Origin: Candidatus Peregrinibacteria bacterium
GTDB lineage: Bacteria; Patescibacteriota; Gracilibacteria; UM-FILTER-43-11
Length of the DNA: 6,681 nucleotides
NCBI GenBank assembly: GCA_016220125.1
Contig: JACRIF010000027.1
Coordinates: 1-6,681, forward strand
Direction: 5' to 3'
Within the stretch, counting starts at the first letter, position 1. Every line of letters starts with the position of its first letter. Below are positions 1 to 5,786 of the stretch, in pieces. The notes under the pieces are model-generated. The model had not been told where the DNA came from. It saw nothing but the letters and a program-made list of their open reading frames with translations, and made no database searches. The position numbers and the translations under genes are program-made.

Positions 1-1487
<1,487 letters not shown>

Positions 1488-1490
<3 letters not shown>

Positions 1491-1566
1491 GCTGACCACC
1501 CCGCTCTTCGACTACGCTCAGAGCACCCCTCCTTTTTAAGGAGGGGATGATTGGGTGGTCAGCCTA
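1488..1566. repeat. Nested palindromic element between convergent genes (REP/MITE-like)
   Basis: Perfect 14-base outer arms lie at 1488-1501 (TAGGCTGACCACCC) and 1553-1566 (its reverse complement). Between them sit two further hairpins. One has 5-bp arms at 1503-1507/1520-1524 (GCTCT/AGAGC) around a 12-base loop. The other has 9-bp arms at 1526-1534/1538-1546 (CCCCTCCTT/AAGGAGGGG) with a TTT loop. The single strand can therefore fold into a three-way junction. The element starts exactly at the dnaE stop codon and ends one base from the stop of the convergent Xer gene. No T-run follows either side of the hairpins, so a classical intrinsic terminator is not obvious, although it could slow convergent transcription. 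The architecture resembles dispersed palindromic (REP/MITE-type) repeats. Copies elsewhere in the genome are inferred, not seen. Confidence 0.8.
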
Positions 1567-1567
1567 T

Positions 1568-2488
1568 CTATTTGTGAAACTTTCCATGCACCTCCTTCAG
1601 CTTCTTGTTCGTGATGTGCGTGTAGATTTGCGTGGTGGTGATGCTGGAATGACCCAAGAGCTCCTGTACTGAGCGGATATCGGCGCCGTTCAGCAGCAGT
1701 TCGGTGGCGAACGAATGGCGCAGAGTGTGCGGGGTCACGTGCTTGGTGATGCCCGCCTTGATTGCCGTGTTTCGCACCATTTCCTGAATGGTGTAGTCGG
1801 TCAGGCGGCGGTGTTCGCCTTTTAGATCCAACTCGCCTTTTTTATGGTTTCGCGCCCTTCGGTGGTTTAGGAAAAGTGGTTCGTAAGGGTCGTCTCGCAG
1901 GTTCAGATAGTCGAGAAGCCACGATTTCGCCCGTTCGGACAGGAAGACGATGCGCACTTTTTTGCCCTTTCCCCGAACATGGAATTCGCCGAGGTCGATG
2001 TTCACATTTTGCCGGTTGAGCGCGGTCAGTTCGCTGATGCGCAGGCCCGTGCTGTAAAGCATCTCCATGATGGCTCTATCCCGCATGCCGGTGATCTTGG
2101 AGCGATCCACCGCTCCGAACAGCCGTTCAAGCTCGTCGCGGTCCATGTATTCGACCATGCGGTCGGGCATTTTGGCCAATTCCACCTTTTCGGGCAACAG
2201 GCTCGGCCAATCGTTTTTGACGCAATGCTTCAGGAACGCCCGCAGGGCGATGATGTGGATGTTTTGGGTTTTGAGGCTCAGGTTTTCGCCCTTTCCGAAT
2301 TCCAGACGGTTGAGAAAAAGGCGATAGTGCTTGAGGAGCTCCAGATCAATTTTTGAAATTTCGATGTCGCCCGCGAACCCCAAAAAACGCTCCAAATAGT
2401 GCGCGTAACCGATCAGCGTACGCTTGGATTGGTTTTTTTCGATCTCGCAATGCTCGAGGAAATGACGTATGGAATCGCTGAGGAGCAT
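1568..2488 (-). CDS. Site-specific tyrosine recombinase, XerC/XerD family
   Basis: A 306-residue protein of normal Xer length (E. coli XerC and XerD are about 298). Residues 1-90 form the SAM-like core-binding domain and about 113-300 the catalytic domain. All catalytic positions are present: R150 in STGLRISEL, K174 in the VRGKGKK beta-hairpin, H254 and R257 in HTLRH, H280 in LLGHSS, and nucleophile Y289 in IYTHIT. The family resolves chromosome dimers at dif sites; some members act as phage or element integrases. The housekeeping neighbours and full length favour the chromosomal Xer role, but C versus D cannot be decided because no partner gene is in view. ATG at 2488 is the natural start, giving the usual N-terminus; no Shine-Dalgarno precedes it. 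The stop is TAG at 1568-1570, beside the palindromic element. No dif-like site was recognised. Confidence 0.93.
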   Translation of the reverse strand: MLLSDSIRHFLEHCEIEKNQSKRTLIGYAHYLERFLGFAGDIEISKIDLELLKHYRLFLNRLEFGKGENLSLKTQNIHIIALRAFLKHCVKNDWPSLLPEKVELAKMPDRMVEYMDRDELERLFGAVDRSKITGMRDRAIMEMLYSTGLRISELTALNRQNVNIDLGEFHVRGKGKKVRIVFLSERAKSWLLDYLNLRDDPYEPLFLNHRRARNHKKGELDLKGEHRRLTDYTIQEMVRNTAIKAGITKHVTPHTLRHSFATELLLNGADIRSVQELLGHSSITTTQIYTHITNKKLKEVHGKFHK

Positions 2489-2496
2489 TTATAAAA

Positions 2497-2566
2497 AGTT
2501 AAGCGTTATGAATTAAGAGTTAAGAGTTTTTCAACTCATAATTTTTAACTTTTCACTCTTAACACT
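2497..2566. repeat. AT-rich 7-base repeat array, inverted about its centre
   Basis: This fills most of the 115-base spacer between the Smr and Xer genes. On the + strand the left half reads as degenerate heptads like AGTTAAG (exact at 2497-2503 and 2518-2524). The right half reads as the opposite orientation, TAACTYT-like (for example TAACTTT at 2546-2552). The centre can form a hairpin with GAGTT at 2524-2528, a TTTC loop, and AACTC at 2533-2537. The whole is an imperfect ~70-base palindrome with 7-base periodicity. The same heptad recurs at 3985-4012. It lies directly upstream of the Xer start, so it could sit in that gene's leader or promoter zone. The remaining bases of the spacer (2567-2603) show only a weak TACAAT box on the - strand at 2572-2577. 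Confidence 0.65.
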
Positions 2567-2603
2567 TTTTTATTGTACGGGATTCTACAGATTTCCGAAA
2601 GCG

Positions 2604-3104
2604 TCAGACGAGATACACAATGACCGCTCCGCTGCTGGTTCGGCTTTTGCCATCCCATTCGGAGGCCAGGATTCGCCCCTCATCCTTGAGCTCTTTTATT
2701 TTCGCTTCCGTCACGGTCTTGAGGACCGATTGTCCCTCTTCCGAGTGCAAACCCTTGCCGGTGATGATGCGGACTTTTCTCAGGTTTTGGCGCTCCGCCT
2801 CCAAAAGAAACAGGCGCACGGCCCGGCCGGCCTCCTCGCCTTTTTTTCCGTGGAGGTCGAGATCCCGTTGGGGTTTGGAGGGATATTTTTTCAATCGTTC
2901 GCCGAGCGTCATCTTTTCCTCGGGTTCGGATTCCTTTTCCTCCAACGCCCTCAATGAGCTCAGATCCGTTTTGGAATCGGGCCGTTCACCGGTCAGTTGC
3001 TCGTACAAGTCCGCCTCGTTCAAATGGTCCAAATTCCGAATCCCGTTTTCATCCGTGGATTCAGACTCTTCCCTGTGGCCTGTTTCAGGATTGGACTTCC
3101 CCAT
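2604..3104 (-). CDS. Smr-domain protein (MutS2 C-terminal-domain family)
   Basis: A 166-residue protein in two parts. Residues 1-75 are acidic, polar and low in complexity, probably a flexible linker region. Residues 80-166 are an Smr domain, with the DLDLHG motif at 81-86, the IITGKGLHS motif at 113-121 (TGxG at 115-118) and the closing GAVIVYL at 159-165. Smr domains occur at the C-terminus of MutS2 and as stand-alone proteins. Characterised members nick DNA, or cleave RNA and act on stalled ribosomes. Which applies here cannot be told from sequence. ATG at 3104 is supported by an in-frame stop at 3111-3113 just upstream. That start has no Shine-Dalgarno but a TATAAT box only six bases away. 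It ends at TGA 2604-2606, directly after the canonical Smr C-terminus. It lies 18 bases downstream of the zinc-finger gene. Confidence 0.88.
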   Translation of the reverse strand: MGKSNPETGHREESESTDENGIRNLDHLNEADLYEQLTGERPDSKTDLSSLRALEEKESEPEEKMTLGERLKKYPSKPQRDLDLHGKKGEEAGRAVRLFLLEAERQNLRKVRIITGKGLHSEEGQSVLKTVTEAKIKELKDEGRILASEWDGKSRTSSGAVIVYLV

Positions 3105-3109
3105 AGTCG

Positions 3110-3115
3110 ATTATA
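3110..3115 (-). promoter_or_regulatory. Consensus -10 box abutting the Smr start codon
   Basis: A perfect TATAAT lies on the - strand with its last base at 3110, and the ATG begins at 3104. A start of transcription about seven bases downstream would fall at or beside the A of ATG, which would give a leaderless mRNA. The sequence about 17 bases upstream, AAGGTT at 3133-3138, matches the -35 consensus poorly. It lies in the 18-base gap after the zinc-finger gene. The box is real as sequence; promoter function is inferred. Confidence 0.45.
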
Positions 3116-3122
3116 ATTAACG

Positions 3123-3311
3123 TCAGACCTCCAACCTTTCGGAATTTTCCGTTTTTCCCCTCATCGGATTCAGGAGGCTATTCACCAGATTCCTGAATTT
3201 CCCCGAGCAACCCTCGCAATTATCCTTATGGCGTTTTTCCATGCTGTCGAAATGCGGTCTTTCATAAATTGCCATCATTTCCTGTTCATCGAGGCATCGA
3301 CTTCTTTCCAT
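3123..3311 (-). CDS. Small zinc-finger protein, anti-sigma (ZAS / zf-HC2)-like
   Basis: A 62-residue protein with the layout of a zinc-binding anti-sigma domain. Cysteine C6 in a CLDEQEMMAIYE segment is followed by H28-x3-C32-x2-C35 (HKDNCEGC). In RsrA-type anti-sigma factors the zinc is held by a comparable Cys...HxxxCxxC set, and CxDEE..AAY...H...C..C is the usual family pattern. There is no membrane segment and no C-terminal sensor domain, so it would be a soluble, bare ZAS module. No sigma-factor gene is adjacent in this window, so its partner, if any, is unknown. ATG at 3311 is the only start giving the full motif. The TGA at 3123-3125 leaves 18 bases before the Smr start, so co-transcription is plausible. 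A DNA- or RNA-binding zinc protein is the main alternative. The C/H pattern makes it unlikely to be a spurious frame. Confidence 0.72.
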   Translation of the reverse strand: MERSRCLDEQEMMAIYERPHFDSMEKRHKDNCEGCSGKFRNLVNSLLNPMRGKTENSERLEV

Positions 3312-3324
3312 AATATTTCTTTAG

Positions 3325-3330
3325 ATTTTA
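3325..3330 (-). promoter_or_regulatory. Possible -10 box for the zinc-finger gene
   Basis: TAAAAT on the - strand ends 13 bases before the ATG at 3311, within the 70-base spacer 3312-3381. A weak TTCAAA lies upstream at 3350-3355, a 19-base spacing that is longer than ideal. Between them, 3331-3341 is a small dyad, GGGA-CGA-TCCC, which would sit between -35 and -10, where a repressor could bind. Nothing else is recognisable in this spacer. All of this is inference from pattern and weak. Confidence 0.25.
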
Positions 3331-3381
3331 GGGACGATCCCCATTCTATTTTGAATTCTCATAAAGAACCAGCCTATTTCC

Positions 3382-3975
3382 TTATCGCATTTGATTGAGG
3401 AAGTCGCGGCATTGGCGCACTGCTTTGCCACGGTGTGAAGCTTGGACGAATTCCTCCTTCCTCATGGCTGAGAAGACTTTGGTCTGCCCTTCGGGCAGAA
3501 ATACGGACGAAAGGGGAATGCCATGTTCGATTTCCGTTTCGGGTTTTTCCATGATCACCCCCTTCGTCTCGCCACGGAACGTGAGCGTATTTTTGTTTGG
3601 CCGATACAATGCCACAACACAGATGAATTCGGCCTTTCGGCTTTGTTCTTGCGCCAACCGTTTCAGGAAAAAATCCAACCATTCCTGGTCGCTCGCCTCG
3701 TGGCCCGCGCCCCATCGGCGCGTTTTTACGCCCAGCTCGTTGGCGAGCGCGTCGACCACAATGCCCGAGTCGTCGGACAGGGTGATCAATCCGCTTTTAC
3801 GTCCAAAATGCTCCGCTTTCAGAATTGCGTTTTCCTCATAATTTTCCCCGGTTTCGACCACATCGCCCTCAATTCCCTCATCCTCAAGCGAGACAAATTG
3901 GAAAGGCAGGCCTTCCAAGCCTTCCATCAACCCGTTGAATTTTCCGCGGTTGCGGGTGGCGATCAATATCTTCAA
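3382..3975 (-). CDS. rdgB: Non-canonical purine NTP pyrophosphatase, RdgB/HAM1 family, divergent
   Basis: Family members hydrolyse dITP, XTP and ITP to the monophosphate plus pyrophosphate, keeping deaminated purines out of DNA and RNA. The protein is 197 residues, the usual length. It shows the N-terminal ILIATRNRGK with T7, N9 and K12, the ETGENYEENAILKA segment at 41-54, the DDSG motif at 68-71 carrying the metal/base aspartates, RRWGAG at 86-91, and SHRGKA at 180-185. The usual GFGYDPxF base-recognition motif is replaced by HGIPLSSVF at 151-159, so substrate preference may differ. The start is a TTG codon (3973-3975). It is favoured because the MKILIAT N-terminus is canonical and an in-frame TAA lies three codons upstream. 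No Shine-Dalgarno is present. It ends at TAA 3382-3384. The kinase gene lies just upstream, separated by a 7-base repeat array; both act on nucleotides. Confidence 0.88.
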   Translation of the reverse strand: MKILIATRNRGKFNGLMEGLEGLPFQFVSLEDEGIEGDVVETGENYEENAILKAEHFGRKSGLITLSDDSGIVVDALANELGVKTRRWGAGHEASDQEWLDFFLKRLAQEQSRKAEFICVVALYRPNKNTLTFRGETKGVIMEKPETEIEHGIPLSSVFLPEGQTKVFSAMRKEEFVQASHRGKAVRQCRDFLNQMR

Positions 3976-3984
3976 AGCGAATTA

Positions 3985-4012
3985 ATAGTTAAGAGTTAAA
4001 AGTTAAGAGTTA
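3985..4012 (-). repeat. 7-base tandem repeat array, consensus TAACTNT
   Basis: On the - strand four contiguous heptads run from 4012 to 3985: TAACTCT, TAACTTT, TAACTCT and TAACTAT. A fifth, degenerate unit (TAATTCG) continues to 3978. The first TAA is the stop codon of the kinase gene, and the array fills the gap to the TTG start of the rdgB-like gene. Because seven is not a multiple of three, the repeated TAA places stop codons in all three - strand frames. The same heptad family appears at 2497-2566. Confidence 0.7.
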
Positions 4013-4660
4013 GAGGAGGCGAACCACGGGATCGGACAAGGGGATGGAAAGATTGATGTGGCGGTCGATCACTTCGGTGAACCGTTTTAAGTCACCCGTG
4101 GTGTGGAAATCCAACCCGGTTCGGTCAAAGAAGAAGGTGTTGGGCAGGTTCCATTTTCGGAAAGACGCTTCTTGGGCCCGGGCCATAGCCACGAATTTGC
4201 TCAGCACCTCCTCGTTTTTTTCAAATTGCCGGCCCCGTTTGATGATCATTTCGCGGATCGCCTTTTCAGACGCGGTGATGCAAATGGTGATATCGGGAGG
4301 AGGCAGGAATCCCCGATCCATTTGGGTCATGTGACGGAGAAGCTCCTTCTCAAAACCCTCGTCCAGCCATTCCTCGATGTACACGTCGTTGGTCATCCAA
4401 AACGTGTCCAGCATGGCGATGCCGCCTTCCTCCTTGATCTTGAGCGCCCGCAGATAATCCGACACATTCTTGTTCCTGAAAAACAGGTCCAGCTCCAGGA
4501 TTCGCTTGTGGTCCCGGATATCCTCCCGGATCCGTTCGGGCAGGTCGGCCTCCTCGCCCTCCAAAATCGCCCAGGCGCGGTAATGGTCGGCCAGCGCCTT
4601 GGTCAGCGTCGATTTCCCCAACCCTGGCCCTCCGGTGATGGCGATGATCTGACCGTTCAT
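4010..4660 (-). CDS. P-loop kinase, deoxynucleoside kinase-like
   Basis: A 216-residue cytosolic P-loop protein. Walker A is GGPGLGKST at residues 10-18, right after the first beta strand. LEGEEADLPERI at 33-44 occupies the place of the glutamate-bearing substrate loop. LDTFW at 84-88 aligns with the usual DRS/ERS motif. FLPPPDITICI at 118-128 and the lid-like KRGRQFEKNEEVLSKF at 141-156 closely follow the deoxyadenosine/deoxyguanosine kinase pattern. Such enzymes phosphorylate deoxynucleosides for salvage. The arginine of DRS is not evident here, so substrate or even activity may differ. ATG at 4660 gives the normal N-terminus. The frame stays open further upstream into aroB through a 12-base repeat, but that extension looks non-coding. 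It ends at TAA 4010-4012, inside a heptad array. It sits 53 bases after aroB and upstream of rdgB, probably in one transcript. Another small-molecule kinase of the same fold is the alternative. Confidence 0.7.
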   Translation of the reverse strand: MNGQIIAITGGPGLGKSTLTKALADHYRAWAILEGEEADLPERIREDIRDHKRILELDLFFRNKNVSDYLRALKIKEEGGIAMLDTFWMTNDVYIEEWLDEGFEKELLRHMTQMDRGFLPPPDITICITASEKAIREMIIKRGRQFEKNEEVLSKFVAMARAQEASFRKWNLPNTFFFDRTGLDFHTTGDLKRFTEVIDRHINLSIPLSDPVVRLL

Positions 4661-4664
4661 AATT

Positions 4665-4712
4665 CCGAATGGTTGGCCGAATAGTGGACCGAATGGTGGA
4701 CAGAATTGTGGA
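4665..4712. repeat. 12-base tandem repeat, four units
   Basis: Four adjacent 12-base units on the + strand begin at 4665, 4677, 4689 and 4701. The third, CCGAATGGTGGA, is close to the consensus; the others differ from it at two to three positions. They fill almost all of the 53-base spacer between the aroB stop (4714-4716) and the kinase ATG (4658-4660). The unit is four codons long. In the kinase frame the - strand would read as a P/Q-P/L-F-G motif repeated upstream of the ATG, but no ATG opens that stretch. Confidence 0.75.
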
Positions 4713-4713
4713 A

Positions 4714-5745
4714 TTATCGGGCGAGTTTCACGATTTCCTCGGCGGTCATGGGGACGATTTTGGCCTGGCCCAGTTTGGGAACCACGATGAACCCGATCTT
4801 GTTCCCCTTCCGCTTCTTGTCCTTCTTGATCCATTCCACCAAGTCGTCGATCCGGACGTTCGGGGGAAGTTCGGTGAACAGTCCGAAAGACTCCAAGACT
4901 TTTTTCATCTGCTCCCCGATGGTGGGTTTTTGCAGACCCAGTTTTTGCGCCACCTTGTTCGCCATCACAATGCCGATGCTGACCGCCTGGTCGTGGTTGT
5001 ACATGTAATGGGTCGCCCCCTCGATGGCATGGCCGAAGGTGTGCCCGAAATTGAGAATCTTGCGATGACCCGACTCCTTCAAATCCTTTCCGGTGATTTC
5101 CACCTTGGCCTTCACCGACTTCTTGATCAGCGTCATCACATTCAGTTTTTTGGCCGCCAGATCCTTGAAAATGGTTTCGTCGTGGATGGCGCCGAATTTG
5201 ACCACCTCGGCCAACCCGGGCAAACGCCCCTGCGCCACAAAATGGTCGAGGAACGTGGGGTCGATGATCACAAAGCGGGCCGGATAAATGGAGCCCAACA
5301 TGTTCTTGGCGATGAAATCCACACCCGTTTTTCCCGCAATGGCCGCATCGACCATGCCCATGAGGGATGTGGGAACGGCCACATAATGCGTGCCACGCAT
5401 GTAGATCGAGGCCAGGAAGCCCGTCAGATCGGTCACCATGCCTCCCCCAAAGCCGATCAGCACATCGGACGCCGTGAACCCTCCGTTCACGAGTTTCGCG
5501 GCCATGTCGGTGATCATGCTGATGGTTTTGTTGTTCTCGCCCGCGGGGATGACCAGGAAGAGCGCGTTCTTGAAAATCTTTCGAAGCCTGAACCCATAAA
5601 CCCGCTCCAAATTCGAATCAATGGCGATCGCGAATCGGCTGTCGGGGTATTCCTTGGTCAAGATCGCCCCTGCCTTGTCGAGCACCCCCTCCTCGATCAG
5701 GATGGAGGATTCGCCCCACCTGGTTTTCTCTTCGATCTTGATCAT
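4714..5745 (-). CDS. aroB: 3-dehydroquinate synthase
   Basis: AroB converts DAHP to 3-dehydroquinate, the second step of the shikimate pathway, using NAD+ and a divalent metal in the cytosol. The 343-residue length is typical. The nucleotide-binding region carries PAGENNKT at 67-74 and GFGGGMVTDLTGFLAS from 98. The signature RGTHYVAVPTSLMGMVDAAIAGKTGVD runs from 117. Predicted metal ligands are E180 (in LAEVVKFG), H235 (in NFGHTFGHAIE) and H251 (in NHDQAVSIG). H235 and H251 are 16 residues apart, as in characterised enzymes. A basic KKDKKRKGNKIGF stretch begins at 307. ATG at 5745 gives a canonical N-terminus; no Shine-Dalgarno is visible. It lies 41 bases downstream of pheT and upstream of the kinase, all on one strand. 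No other aro gene is in view. Confidence 0.97.
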   Translation of the reverse strand: MIKIEEKTRWGESSILIEEGVLDKAGAILTKEYPDSRFAIAIDSNLERVYGFRLRKIFKNALFLVIPAGENNKTISMITDMAAKLVNGGFTASDVLIGFGGGMVTDLTGFLASIYMRGTHYVAVPTSLMGMVDAAIAGKTGVDFIAKNMLGSIYPARFVIIDPTFLDHFVAQGRLPGLAEVVKFGAIHDETIFKDLAAKKLNVMTLIKKSVKAKVEITGKDLKESGHRKILNFGHTFGHAIEGATHYMYNHDQAVSIGIVMANKVAQKLGLQKPTIGEQMKKVLESFGLFTELPPNVRIDDLVEWIKKDKKRKGNKIGFIVVPKLGQAKIVPMTAEEIVKLAR

Positions 5746-5747
5746 AG

Positions 5748-5775
5748 AAAAGGGATTAGGTGATAGGTTTTGGGT
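5748..5775 (-). repeat. Degenerate 7-base repeat in the pheT-aroB gap
   Basis: On the - strand, from 5775 to 5748, the spacer reads as ACCCAAA, ACCTATC, ACCTAAT and CCCTTTT. This is a 7-base periodicity with an ACC/CCC start, ending two bases before the aroB ATG. Only the first three units are clearly related, so this is weaker than the TAACTNT arrays and has a different core. It may be chance in a short region. Confidence 0.4.
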
Positions 5776-5786
5776 GCTGGCGCAAT

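Noticed and set aside
1526..1546. Intrinsic terminator
   Set aside because: The hairpin is strong but no T-tract follows on either strand. It is better described as part of the larger nested palindrome.
2489..2603. dif recombination site next to the Xer gene
   Set aside because: The spacer is palindromic and AT-rich, but I see no 11-6-11 arrangement resembling known dif sites; the heptad repeats explain the symmetry.
2604..3311. Reassigned TGA codon (as in Gracilibacteria)
   Set aside because: The conserved genes have no internal TGA, and the TGA ending the Smr gene falls right after its canonical C-terminus, so the standard code fits. The zinc-finger gene's TGA is uninformative because a TAA follows two codons later.
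3985..4012. CRISPR-like or iteron array
   Set aside because: The units are 7 bases with no spacers, no cas genes or replication initiator gene are present, and the array is too short.
4661..4834. N-terminal extension of the kinase frame upstream of the ATG at 4660, overlapping the end of aroB
   Set aside because: The extension is Arg/Gln/Gly-rich, reads through aroB in another frame and then through a 12-base repeat. The family's N-terminus begins just before the P-loop, which fits the ATG at 4660.
4669..5763. Long + strand open frame opposite aroB, with similar ones opposite pheT, rdgB and the kinase
   Set aside because: They mirror well-identified genes on the other strand, have His/Asp/Gly-rich unnatural compositions and show no recognisable motifs.
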